A stretch of DNA of 64,000 nucleotides from Craterostigma plantagineum (taxonomy: Eukaryota; Streptophyta; Magnoliopsida; Lamiales; Linderniaceae): NCBI GenBank assembly GCA_027422505.1, contig JAPQWV010000001.1:6510001-6574000 (forward strand), in the 5' to 3' direction. Both the position numbers and the translations under genes were made by a program. The stretch's first letter is position 1. Each line of letters begins with the position of its first letter. This document shows positions 22,925 to 36,012 of the stretch, in pieces. Below the pieces are notes generated by a model. It was given only the letters and a program-made list of their open reading frames with translations, made no database searches and had not been told where the DNA came from.

Positions 22925-24913
22925 AACTCCACCTCGAGACGGCAAACTCGCGAACCCAACTCCCGGAATCTTCATCTCAGCCCCACTGCGCCCCGAAAAC
23001 CGCACCAAACTTCACCAAAAAACCAGCCCCGACTCTGTTTCAGTTTCGAGAATCACACTTGCCGAGCTTCGAAACCCCCTCAAAGCTCCACCTCGATCAA
23101 TACGCTCTTGCTCGGTTGATCAACCAGCTCCCCTAGGAGCTGCGAGCCTCAAGAGTGAACTTGCCGACCCCAAGTAGGATTGAAATTTCCCACTTGGAAT
23201 CGACTCGATACTTTGAGCTCATTTCTTCCGTTCGGCTTGAAGAACCCTCCACCCTAGCCTCTTGAGCTACCTCATGAACTCTTCCCCAGCTAGGAATCAC
23301 CTTCTTCTTGCCCTTTCTCACAGCCGAGACCTCAGCTGCTCGAAAATCTGCAAAACAGACATCATCAGTTTTCTCAGAAACTTTGGTTTTCTCCGAAGTT
23401 TGCTCCGAGTTTTCTCCGTCTTCCTCCCCGTTTCCGGTGCTGTTCTCCACCTCAAGATCTTCCTTGCCATGTGGTCTTGAGGTTCCTTCATCCCGTGGCA
23501 CGAACAACTCCATCTCGGGCTCGGAAATCGCGTCGCAAAACCCTGTCTCGAACTGCCTCAGCTTCAGTAGCAGTTTTCAAAATTCTAGCCGCGAGCTTCA
23601 CTTTTGGGCCGACTGTTCTACCTCTTCCCGAGCTTTCTGGGGCACCTCTCCCACACCATTAGGACCACCATACTCCCTAGTTTGCTGTTGTGCCTTTGCC
23701 TCCACAGAGCATCCCTCGAGCACGTAGATACAGCGTCATCTTCGGCCTGACAGAATCAGCCTACCTTGCCTTTTGACTAGAATCTTCCCGGCTGCGATTT
23801 GCGTGTTGAATCCTCTCCTATCCAAAGCTCCGATGGATATAAGGTTCCTCCTCAACTCAGGGACATACCTAACATCTTTGAGGACACTCAACACCCCATT
23901 AGCAAGCCTCATTCTAATCGAACCATAGCCATATATTTCGAAACTTTTACCATCACCTACCTTAACCGTTTTACCTCTTAGCTCCTTGAAGTCATGCAAC
24001 CACTCTCTCTTGCATGTTATATGGAAGCTAGAGCCTGAGTCTAGGATCCATTCTTCCCTCCTCTCCTCCTCGGAAATGGCTAACACCTCGGCATACTCAA
24101 AGCCATCATCGACATGGCTAGTTTGGTTGGAACTTCCCCGAATCTGCAACTTTGGGCAATTCCTCTTGAAATGACCCACCTCATTGCAATTGAAGCACCT
24201 CTTAGGCTCAGCAACCTCCTTCCCCTTGCTCTTCTTCCACCTTGGATTGGATTATGTTGCACATTCAACATTTCGGCCGAGTTCAGTTCAAGTTTTGGCA
24301 CCAACCTTGTATTGAGCTGCTTTGTGCTTAGGGCTGCCATCACATCTTCCATGCTAAGCTTCTCCCTTCCGTATAGAAGTGCCTCCTTGAAGTAGTCATG
24401 GCTTTTGGGCAGAGAACACAAAAGCAACAAGGCTTGATCCTCGTCCTTGATCTCTTCTCAACGTTTTGCAAATCCAACACCAACTTTTGGAATGTGTTAA
24501 TCTGCTCTTCAATGGCAGATTCTTCCACCATTTGGAACCTCTAAAGAGCTTGCTTGAGGTAGAGCCTCCGTGCCAACGATTTGGTCATGTATAGTGCTTC
24601 CAACTTCTTCCATAGCTCCTCCGCCGAGGTCCGAAGCCACCTTACGAAGCACACTATCCGAGAGGCAGAGGATGATGGCCAAGAACGCCTTCTCCTTGAT
24701 CTTCTTCTTTTGAGCCGCGGTTAAGGTCGATGGCTCCATTTCGGCATCCGGTTTCAAGGCTTCCTCCAACCTTTCTCCACGAGCACGGCCTTCATTTTGA
24801 GCTTCCACAGCCCAAAATCGTTAGCCCCATTGAACACCTCCATTTCAAGCTTGGTCATCGTGGCCATTTCTCCTGGGAATCGAGCTCCTTCGATCCACGC
24901 TCACCGCACCACT
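22925..24913 (-). pseudogene. Internal region 5: gag-protease remnant
   Basis: A private 2-bp deletion at about 24770 disrupts the gag N-terminus (open frame 24509-24808 lacks the usual MATMTK start). Protease frame 23736-24179. Confidence 0.88.
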
Positions 24914-25699
24914 TGTTCGGAAATGGACGCCTCTCGAAAGGATTCAACGTATTTTCAGTATATGCTAGAGTTAGGAAACGAATTGAGCTATTTGGAGCTC
25001 AATCGAACCAATTAAAGCACCAAACACACACACTCTAACAAACAGATTTACGTGGTTCGGCCTCGTCTTTAGGCCTACTCCACGGATCAACCGAGCCTCC
25101 TTTCTTATTGATCAATCACAACACGAAAGTTATAGTATGCCGTGCCCTCTACACTTTTCGTGTTTACACCTCACTGTGATTCTCACTCTATAAGAAACTA
25201 TGGACTCGCAAAGATGAAAGCTCGAAATAGGCATTATGATATTTAAAGAGCTGAAACATGAACTGCACATGTCGCGCGTTTAATTTTCACCGTCCATCAG
25301 ATCTGATCCAACGTCCCATGGAATGCCACGTCGCACTATGCTTTCTCGCATGTTCAAGCAGAAATCGCGTGACGCCTCTATTAGTGAACTGGCGCGTTTA
25401 CTATCATCCGTTGGATCTTCATCTAACGGTCTAAACTCGTCATCTGCGCAATCTATCTCCATTCCATCTGCACCGTCGATCCTTTTCCCGCACCATCCTA
25501 CGAACCGCATTCAATCTCCAGTCTTCAAATCCTGGCCCTCAGATCTGGCGCGCAACGATCGGACGGTGGCTGTAAGTCGCGACCTCAGCACCTCAGCTCT
25601 TTTATCATTCCAGCTTCAGCTCAACCCAGTTTCGACCGGCCATGTTCAGCGGCTATTTCCGGCGACCTACGGCGAGTTTTCGACTCGCCATTCTCGACA
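24914..25699 (-). repeat. LTR 6
   Basis: 786 bp. A private 3-bp deletion gives CTCTCGAAAGGATTC near its left edge. Confidence 0.92.
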
Positions 25700-27686
25700 A
25701 ACTCCACCTCGAGACGGCAAACTCGCGAACCCAACTCCCGGAATCTTCATCTCAGCCCCACTGCGCCCCAAAAACCGCACCAAACTTCACCAAAAAACCA
25801 GCCCCGACTCTGTTTCAGTTTCGAGAATCACACTTGCCGAGCTTCGAAACCCCCTCAAAGCTCCACCTCGATCAATACGCTCTTGCTCGGTTGATCAACC
25901 AGCTCCCCTAGGAGCTGCGAGCCTCAAGAGTGAACTTGCCGACCCCAAGTAGGATTGAAATTTCCCACTTGGACGACTCGATACTTTGAGCTCATTTCTT
26001 CCGTTCGGCTTGAAGAACCCTCCACCCTAGCCTCTTGAGCTACCTCATGAACTCTTCCCCAGCTAGGAATCACCTTCTTCTTGCCCTTTCTCGCAGCCGA
26101 GACCTCAGCTGCTCGAAAATCTGCAAAACAGACATCATCAGTTTTCTCAGAAACTTTGGTTTTCTCCGAAGTTTGCTCCGAGTTTTCTCCGTCTTCCTCC
26201 CCGTTTCCTGAGCTGTTCTCCACCTCAAGATCTTCCTTGCCATGTGGTCTTGAGGTTCCTTCATCCCGTGGCACGAACAACTCCATCTCGGGCTCGGAAA
26301 TCGCGTCGCAAAACCCTGTCTCGAACTGCCTCAGCTTCAGTAGCAGTTTTCAAATTCTAGCCGCGAGCTTCACTTTTGGGCCGACTGTTCTACCTCTTCC
26401 CGAGCTTTCTGGGGCACCTCTCCCACACCATTAGGACCACCATACTCCCTAGTTTGCTGTTGTGCCTTTGCCTCCACAGAGCATCCCTCGAGCACGTAGA
26501 TACAGCGTCATCTTCGGCCTGACAGAATCAGCCTACCTTGCCTTTTGACTAGAATCTTCCCGGCTGCGATTTGCGTGTTGAATCCTCTCCTATCCAAAGC
26601 TCCGATGGATATAAGGTTCCTCCTCAACTCAGGGACATACCTAACATCTTTGAGGACACTCAACACCCCATTAGCAAGCCTCATTCTAATCGAACCATAG
26701 CCATATATTTCGAAACTTTTACCATCACCTACCTTAACCGTTTTACCTCTTAGCTCCTTGAAGTCATGCAACCACTCTCTCTTGCATGTTATATGGAAGC
26801 TAGAGCCTGAGTCTAGGATCCATTCTTCCCTCCTCTCCTCCTCGGAAATGGCTAACACCTCGGCATACTCAAAGCCATCATCGACATGGCTAGTTTGGTT
26901 GGAACTTCCCCGAATCTGCAACTTTGGGCAATTCCTCTTGAAATGACCCACCTCATTGCAATTGAAGCACCTCTTAGGCTCAGCAACCTCCTTCCCCTTG
27001 CTCTTCTTCCACCTTGGATTGGATTATGTTGCACATTCAACATTTCGGCCGAGTTCAGTTCAAGTTTTGGCACCAACCTTGTATTGAGCTGCTTTGTGCT
27101 TAGGGCTGCCATCACATCTTCCATGCTAAGCTTCTCCCTTCCGTATAGAAGTGCCTCCTTGAAGTAGTCATGGCTTTTGGGCAGAGAACACAAAAGCAAC
27201 AAGGCTTGATCCTCGTCCTTGATCTCTTCTCAACGTTTTGCAAATCCAACACCAACTTTTGGAATGTGTTAATCTGCTCTTCAATGGCAGATTCTTCCAC
27301 CATTTGGAACCTCTAAAGAGCTTGCTTGAGGTAGAGCCTCCGTGCCAACGATTTGGTCATGTATAGTGCTTCCAACTTCTTCCATAGCTCCTCCGCCGAG
27401 GTCCGAAGCCACCTTACGAAGCACACTATCCGAGAGGCAGAGGATGATGGCCAAGAACGCCTTCTCCTTGATCTTCTTCTTTTGAGCCGCGGTTAAGGTC
27501 GATGGCTCCATTTCGGCATCCGGTTTCAAGGCTTCCTCCACACCTTTCTCCACGAGCACGGCCTTCATTTTGAGCTTCCACAGCCCAAAATCGTTAGCCC
27601 CATTGAACACCTCCATTTCAAGCTTGGTCATCGTGGCCATTTCTCCTGGGAATCGAGCTCCTTCGATCCACGCTCACCGCACCACT
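25700..27686 (-). pseudogene. Internal region 6: gag-protease remnant
   Basis: Gag start at 27640, protease frame 26508-26951. It has the short form CACTTGGACGACTCG (about 25967) shared with regions 7 and 8. Confidence 0.88.
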
Positions 27687-28474
27687 TGTTCGGAAATGGA
27701 CGCCTCTCGAATGAGGATTCAACGTATTTTCAGTATATGCTAGAGTTAGGAAACGAATTGAGCTATTTGGAGCTCAATCGAACCAATTAAAGCACCAAAC
27801 ACACGCACTCTAACAAACAGATTTACGTGGTTCGGCCTCGTCTTTAGGCCTACTCCACGGATCAACCGAGCCTCCTTTCTTATTGATCAATCACAACACG
27901 AAAGTTATAGTATGACGTGCCCTCTACACTTTTCGTGTTTACACCTCACTGTGATTCTCACTCTATAAGAAACTATGGACTCGCAAAGATGAAAGCTCGA
28001 AATAGGCTTTATGATATTTAAAGAGCTGAAACATGAACTGCACATGTCGCGCGTTTAATCTTCACCGTCTATCAGATCTGATCCAACGTCCCATGGAATG
28101 CCACGTCGCACTATGCTTTCTCGCATGTTCAAGCAGAAATCGCGTGACGCCTCTATTAGTGAACTGGCGCATTTACTATCATCCGTTGGATCTTCATCTA
28201 ACGGTCTAAACTCGTCATCTGCGCAATCTATCTCCATTCCATCTGCACCGTCGATCCTTTTCCCGCACCATCCTACGAACCGCATTCAATCTCCAGTCTT
28301 CAAATCCTGGCCCTCAGATCTGGCGCGCAACGATCGGACGGTGGCTGTAAGTCGCGACCTCAGCACCTCAGCTCTTTTATCATTCCAGCTTCAGCTCAAC
28401 CCAGTTTCGACCGGCCATGTTCAGCGGCTATTTCCGGCGACCTACGGCGAGTTTTCGACTCGCCATTCTCGACA
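27687..28474 (-). repeat. LTR 7
   Basis: 788 bp. GAATGAGGATTC, CACACGCACTC, TATGACGTGCC and GGCGCATTTAC are shared with LTRs 9 and 10. Confidence 0.92.
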
Positions 28475-30462
28475 AACTCCACCTCGAGACGGCAAACTCG
28501 CGAACCCAACTCCAGGAATCTTCATCTCAGCCCCACTGCGCCCCAAAAACCGCACCAAACTTCACCAAAAAACCAGCCCCGACTCTGTTTCAGTTTCGAG
28601 AATCACACTTGCCGAGCTTCGAAACCCCCTCAAAGCTCCACCTCGATCAATACGCTCTTGCTCGGTTGATCAACCAGCTCCCCTAGGAGCTGCGAGCCTC
28701 AAGAGTGAACTTGCCGACCCCAAGTAGGATTGAAATTTCCCACTTGGACGACTCGATACTTTGAGCTCATTTCTTCCGTTCGGCTTGAAGAACCCTCCAC
28801 CCTAGCCTCTTGAGCTACCTCATGAACTCTTCCCCAGCTAGGAATCACCTTCTTCTTGCCCTTTCTCGCAGCCGAGACCTCAGCTGCTCGAAAATCTGCA
28901 AAACAGACATCATCAGTTTTCTCAGAAACTTTGGTTTTCTCCGAAGTTTGCTCCGAGTTTTCTCCGTCTTCCTCCCCGTTTCCTGAGCTGTTCTCCACCT
29001 CAAGATCTTCCTTGCCATGTGGTCTTGAGGTTCCTTCATCCCGTGGCACGAACAACTCCATCTCGGGCTCGGAAATCGCGTCGCAAAACCCTGTCTCGAA
29101 CTGCCTCAGCTTCAGTAGCAGTTTTCAAAATTCTAGCCGCGAGCTTCACTTTTGGGCCGACTGTTCTACCTCTTCCCGAGCTTTCTGGGGCACCTCTCCC
29201 ACACCATTAGGACCACCATACTCCCTAGTTTGCTGTTGTGCCTTTGCCTCCACAGAGCATCCCTCGAGCACGTAGATACAGCGTCATCTTCGGCCTGACA
29301 GAATCAGCCTACCTTGCCTTTTGACTAGAATATTCCCGGCTGCGATTTGCGTGTTGAATCCTCTCCTATCCAAAGCTCCGATGGATATAAGGTTCCTCCT
29401 CAACTCAGGGACATACCTAACATCTTTGGGGACACTCAACACCCCATTAGCAAGCCTCATTCTAATCGAACCATAGCCATATATTTCGAAACTTTTACCA
29501 TCACCTACCTTAACCGTTTTACCTCTTAGCTCCTTGAAGTCATGCAACCACTCTCTCTTGCATGTTATATGGAAGCTAGAGCCTGAGTCTAGGATCCATT
29601 CTTCCCTCCTCTCCTCCTCGGAAATGGCTAACACCTCGGCATACTCAAAGCCATCATCGACATGGCTAGTTTGGTTGGAACTTCCCCGAATCTGCAACTT
29701 TGGGCAATTCCTCTTGAAATGACCCACCTCATTGCAATTGAAGCACCTCTTAGGCTCAGCAACCTCCTTCCCCTTGCTCTTCTTCCACCTTGGATTGGAT
29801 TATGTTGCACATTCAACATTTCGGCCGAGTTCAGTTCAAGTTTTGGCACCAACCTTGTATTGAGCTGCTTTGTGCTTAGGGCTGCCATCACATCTTCCAT
29901 GCTAAGCTTCTCCCTTCCGTATAGAAGTGCCTCCTTGAAGTAGTCATGGCTTTTGGGCAGAGAACACAAAAGCAACAAGGCTTGATCCTCGTCCTTGATC
30001 TCTTCTCAACGTTTTGCAAATCCAACACCAACTTTTGGAATGTGTTAATCTGCTCTTCAATGGCAGATTCTTCCACCATTTGGAACCTCTAAAGAGCTTG
30101 CTTGAGGTAGAGCCTCCGTGCCAACGATTTGGTCATGTATAGTGCTTCCAACTTCTTCCATAGCTCCTCCGCCGAGGTCCGAAGCCACCTTACGAAGCAC
30201 ACTATCCGAGAGGCAGAGGATGATGGCCAAGAACGCCTTCTCCTTGATCTTCTTCTTTTGAGCCGCGGTTAAGGTCGATGGCTCCATTTCGGCATCCGGT
30301 TTCAAGGCTTCCTCCACACCTTTCTCCACGAGCACGGCCTTCATTTTGAGCTTCCACAGCCCAAAATCGTTAGCCCCATTGAACACCTCCATTTCAAGCT
30401 TGGTCATCGTGGCCATTTCTCCTGGGAATCGAGCTCCTTCGATCCACGCTCACCGCACCACT
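28475..30462 (-). pseudogene. Internal region 7: gag-protease remnant
   Basis: Gag start at 30416, protease frame 29284-29727. Short form at about 28742 as in regions 6 and 8. Confidence 0.88.
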
Positions 30463-31250
30463 TGTTCGGAAATGGACGCCTCTCGAACGAGGATTTAACG
30501 TATTTTCAGTATATGCTAGAGTTAGGAAACGAATTGAGCTATTTGGAGTTCAATCGAACCAATTAAAGCACCAAACACACACACTCTAACAAACAGATTT
30601 ACGTGGTTCGGCCTCATCTTTAGGCCTACTCCACGGATCAACCGAGCCTCCTTTCTTATTGATCAATCACAACACGAAAGTTATAGTATGCCGTGCCCTC
30701 TACACTTTTCGTGTTTACACCTCACTGTGATTCTCACTCTATAAGAAACTATGGACTCGCAAAGATGAAAGCTCGAAATAGGCATTCTGATATTTAAAGA
30801 GCTGAAACATGAACTACACATGTCGCGCGTTTAATTTTCACCGTCCATCAGATCTGATCCAACGTCCCATGGAATGCCACGTCGCACTATACTTTCTCGC
30901 ATGTTCAAGCAGAAATCGCGTGACGCCTCTATTAGTGAACTGGCGCGTTTACTATCATCCGTTGGATCTTCATCTAACGGTCTAAACTCGTCATCTGCGC
31001 AATCTATCTCCATTCCATCTGCACCGTCGATCCTTTTCCCGCACCATCCTACGAACCGCATTCAATCTCCAGTCTTCAAATCCTGGCCCTCAGATCTGGC
31101 GCGCAACGATCGGACGGTGGCTGTAAGTCGCGACCTCAGCACCTCAGCTCTTTTATCATTCCAGCTTCAGCTCAACCCAGTTTCGACCGGCCATGTTCAG
31201 CGGCTATTTCCGGCGACCTACGGCGAGTTTTCGACTCGCCATTCTCGACA
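30463..31250 (-). repeat. LTR 8
   Basis: 788 bp. Shares the LTR 5 variants; private changes CTATACTTTCTC and TTGGAGTTCAAT. Confidence 0.92.
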
Positions 31251-33238
31251 AACTCCACCTCGAGACGGCAAACTCGCGAACCCAACTCCCGGAATCTTCA
31301 TCTCAACCCCACTGCGCCCCGAAAACCGCACCAAACTTCACCAAAAAACCAGCCCCGACTCTGTTTCAGTTTCGAGAATCACACTTGCCGAGCTTCGAAA
31401 CCCCCTCAAAGCTCCACCTCGATCAATACGCTCTTGCTCGGTTGATCAACCAGCTCCCCTAGGAGCTGCGAGCCTCAAGAGTGAACTTGCCGACCCCAAG
31501 TAGGATTGAAATTTCCCACTTGGACGACTCGATACTTTGAGCTCATTTCTTCCGTTCGGCTTGAAGAACCCTCCACCCTAGCCTCTTGAGCTACCTCATG
31601 AACTCTTCCCCAGCTAGGAATCACCTTCTTCTTGCCCTTTCTCGCAGCCGAGACCTCAGCTGCTCGAAAATCTGCAAAACAGACATCATCAGTTTTCTCA
31701 GAAACTTTGGTTTTCTCCGAAGTTCGCTCCGAGTTTTCTCCGTCTTCCTCCCCGTTTCCTGAGCTGTTCTCCACCTCAAGATCTTCCTTGCCATGTGGTC
31801 TTGAGGTTCCTTCATCCCATGGCACGAACAACTCCATCTCGGGCTCGGAAATCGCGTCGCAAAACCCTGTCTCGAACTGCCTCAGCTTCAGTAGCAGTTT
31901 TCAAAATTCTAGCCGCGAGCTTCACTTTTGGGCCGACTGTTCTACCTCTTCCCGAGCTTTCTGGGGCACCTCTCCCACACCATTAGGACCACCATACTCT
32001 CTAGTTTGCTGTTGTGCCTTTGCCTCCACAGAGCATCCCTCGAGCACGTAGATACAGCGTCATCTTCGGCCTGACAGAATCAGCCTACCTTGCCTTTTGA
32101 CTAGAATCTTCCCGGCTGCGATTTGCGTGTTGAATCCTCTCCTATCCAAAGCTCCGATGGATATAAGGTTCCTCCTCAACTCAGGGACATACCTAACATC
32201 TTTGAGGACACTCAACACCCCATTAGCAAGCCTCATTCTAATCGAACCATAGCCATATATTTCGAAACTTTTACCATCACCTACCTTAACCGTTTTACCT
32301 CTTAGCTCCTTGAAGTCATGCAACCACTCTCTCTTGCATGTTATATGGAAGCTAGAGCCTGAGTCTAGGATCCATTCTTCCCTCCTCTCCTCCTCGGAAA
32401 TGGCTAACACCTCGGCATACTCAAAGCCATCATCGACATGGCTAGTTTGGTTGGAACTTCCCCGAATCTGCAACTTTGGGCAATTCCTCTTGAAATGACC
32501 CACCTCATTGCAATTGAAGCACCTCTTAGGCTCAGCAACCTCCTTCCCCTTGCTCTTCTTCCACCTTGGATTGGATTATGTTGCACATTCAACATTTCGG
32601 CCGAGTTCAGTTCAAGTTTTGGCACCAACCTTGTATTGAGCTGCTTTGTGCTTAGGGCTGCCATCACATCTTCCATGCTAAGCTTCTCCCTTCCGTATAG
32701 AAGTGCCTCCTTGAAGTAGTCATGGCTTTTGGGCAGAGAACACAAAAGCAACAAGGCTTGATCCTCGTCCTTGATCTCTTCTCAACGTTTTGCAAATCCA
32801 ACACCAACTTTTGGAATGTGTTAATCTGCTCTTCAATGGCAGATTCTTCCACCATTTGGAACCTCTAAAGAGCTTGCTTGAGGTAGAGCCTCCGTGCCAA
32901 CGATTTGGTCATGTATAGTGCTTCCAACTTCTTCCATAGCTCCTCCGCCGAGGTCCGAAGCCACCTTACGAAGCACACTATCCGAGAGGCAGAGGATGAT
33001 GGCCAAGAACGCCTTCTCCTTGATCTTCTTCTTTTGAGCCGCGGTTAAGGTCGATGGCTCCATTTCGGCATCCGGTTTCAAGGCTTCCTCCACACCTTTC
33101 TCCACGAGCACGGCCTTCATTTTGAGCTTCCACAGCCCAAAATCGTTAGCCCCATTGAACACCTCCATTTCAAGCTTGGTCATCGTGGCCATTTCTCCTG
33201 GGAATCGAGCTCCTTCGATCCACGCTCACCGCACCACT
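31251..33238 (-). pseudogene. Internal region 8: gag-protease remnant
   Basis: Gag start at 33192, protease frame 32060-32503, Glu/Ser-rich frame 31475-31837. Confidence 0.88.
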
Positions 33239-34026
33239 TGTTCGGAAATGGACGCCTCTCGAATGAGGATTCAACGTATTTTCAGTATATGCTAGAGTTA
33301 GGAAACGAATTGAGCTATTTGGAGCTCAATCGAACCAATTAAAGCACCAAACACACGCACTCTAACAAACAGATTTACGTGGTTCGGCCTAGTCTTTAGG
33401 CCTACTCCACGGATCAACCGAGCCTCCTTTCTTATTGATCAATCACAACACGAAAGTTATAGTATGACGTGCCCTCTACACTTTTCGTGTTTACACCTCA
33501 CTGTGATTCTCACTCTATAAGAAACTATGGACTCGCAAAGATGAAAGCTCGAAATAGGCTTTATGATATTTAAAGAGCTGAAACATGAACTGCACATGTC
33601 GCGCGTTTAATCTTCACCGTCTATCAGATCTGATCCAACGTCCCATGGAATGCCACGTCGCACTATGCTTTCTCGCATGTTCAAGCAGAAATCGCGTGAC
33701 GCCTCTATTAGTGAACTGGCGCATTTACTATCATCCGTTGGATCTTCATCTAACGGTCTAAACTCGTCATCTGCGCAATCTATCTCCATTCCATCTGCAC
33801 CGTCGATCCTTTTCCCGCACCATCCTACGAACCGCATTCAATCTCCAGTCTTCAAATCCTGGCCCTCAGATCTGGCGCGCAACGATCGGACGGTGGCTGT
33901 AAGTCGCGACCTCAGCACCTCAGCTCTTTTATCATTCCAGCTTCAGCTCAACCCAGTTTCGACCGGCCATGTTCAGCGGCTATTTCCGGCGACCTACGGC
34001 GAGTTTTCGACTCGCCATTCTCGACA
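33239..34026 (-). repeat. LTR 9
   Basis: 788 bp, with LTR 7/10-type variants. Confidence 0.92.
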
Positions 34027-36012
34027 AACTCCACCTCGAGACGGCAAACTCGCGAACCCAACTCCAGGAATCTTCATCTCAGCCCCACTGCGCCCCAAAA
34101 ACCGCACCAAACTTCACCAAAAAACCAGCCCCGACTCTGTTTCAGTTTCGAGAATCACACTTGCCGAGCTTCGAAACCCCCTCAAAGCTCCACCTCGATC
34201 AATACGCTCTTGCTCGGTTGATCAACCAGCTCCCCTAGGAGCTGCGAGCCTCAAGAGTGAACTTGCCGACCCCAAGTAGGATTGAAATTTCCCACTATCG
34301 ACTCGATACTTTGAGCTCATTTCTTCCGTTCGGCTTGAAGAACCCTCCACCCTAGCCTCTTGAGCTACCTCATGAACTCTTCCCCAGCTAGGAATCACCT
34401 TCTTCTTGCCCTTTCTCGCAGCCGAGACCTCAGCTGCTCGAAAATCTGCAAAACAGACATCATCAGTTTTCTCAGAAACTTTGGTTTTCTCCGAAGTTTG
34501 CTCCGAGTTTTCTCCGTCTTCCTCCCCGTTTTCTGAGCTGTTCTCCACCTCAAGATCTTCCTTGCCATGTGGTCTTGAGGTTCCTTCATCCCGTGGCACG
34601 AACAACTCCATCTCGGGCTCGGAAATCGCGTCGCAAAACCCTGTCTCGAACTGCCTCAGCTTCAGTAGCAGTTTTCAAAATTCTAGCCGCGAGCTTCACT
34701 TTTGGGCCGACTGTTCTACCTCTTCCCGAGCTTTCTGGGGCACCTCTCCCACACCATTAGGACCACCATACTTCCTAGTTTGATGTTGTGCCTTTGCCTC
34801 CACAGAGCATCCCTCGAGCACGTAGATACAGCGTCATCTTCGGCCTGACAGAATCAGCCTACCTTGCCTTTTGACTAGAATTTTCCCGGCTGCGATTTGC
34901 GTGTTGAATCCTCTCCTATCCAAAGCTCCGATGGATATAAGGTTCCTCCTCAACTCAGGGACATACCTAACATCTTTGAGTACACTCAACACCCCATTAG
35001 CAAGCCTCATTCTAATCGAACCATAGCCATATATTTCGAAACTTTTACCATCACCTACCTTAACCGTTTTACCTCTTAGCTCCTTGAAGTCATGCAACCA
35101 CTCGCTCTTGCATGTTATATGGAAGCTAGAGCCTGAGTCTAGGATCCATTCTTCCCTCCTCTCCTCCTCGGAAATGGCTAACACCTCGGCATACTCAAAG
35201 CCATCATCGACATGGCTAGTTTGGTTGGAACTTCCCCGAATCTGCAACTTTGGGCAATTCCTCTTGAAATGACCCACCTCATTGCAATTGAAGCACCTCT
35301 TAGGCTCAGCAATCTCCTTCCCCTTGCTCTTCTTCCACCTTGGATTGGATTATGTTGCACATTCAACATTTCGGCCGAGTTCAGTTCAAGTTTTGGCACC
35401 AACCTTGTATTGAGCTGCTTTGTGCTTAGGGCTGCCATCACATCTTCCATGCTAAGCTTCTCCCTTCCGTATAGAAGTGCCTCCTTGAAGTAGTCATGGC
35501 TTTTGGGCAGAGAACACAAAAGCAACAAGGCTTGATCCTCGTCCTTGATCTCTTCTCAACGTTTTGCAAATCCAACACCAACTTTTGGAATGTGTTAATC
35601 TGCTCTTCAATGGCAGATTCTTCCACCATTTGGAACCTCTAAAGAGCTTGCTTGAGGTAGAGCCTCCGTGCCAACGATTTGGTCATGTATAGTGCTTCCA
35701 ACTTCTTCCATAGCTCCTCCGCCGAGGTCCGAAGCCACCTTACGAAGCACACTATCCGAGAGGCAGAGGATGATGGCCAAGAACGCCTTCTCTTTGATCT
35801 TCTTCTTTTGAGCCGCGGTTAAGGTCGATGGCTCCATTTCGGCATCCGGTTTCAAGGCTTCCTCCACACCTTTCTCCACGAGCACGGCCTTCATTTTGAG
35901 CTTCCACAGCCCAAAATCGTTAGCCCCATTGAACACCTCCATTTCAAGCTTGGTCATCGTGGCCATTTCTCCTGGGAATCGAGCTCCTTCGATCCACGCT
36001 CACCGCACCACT
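34027..36012 (-). pseudogene. Internal region 9: gag-protease remnant
   Basis: Gag start at 35966, protease frame 34834-35277 (CKSEWLHD variant). A private form CCCACTATCGACTCG occurs at about 34291. Confidence 0.88.
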
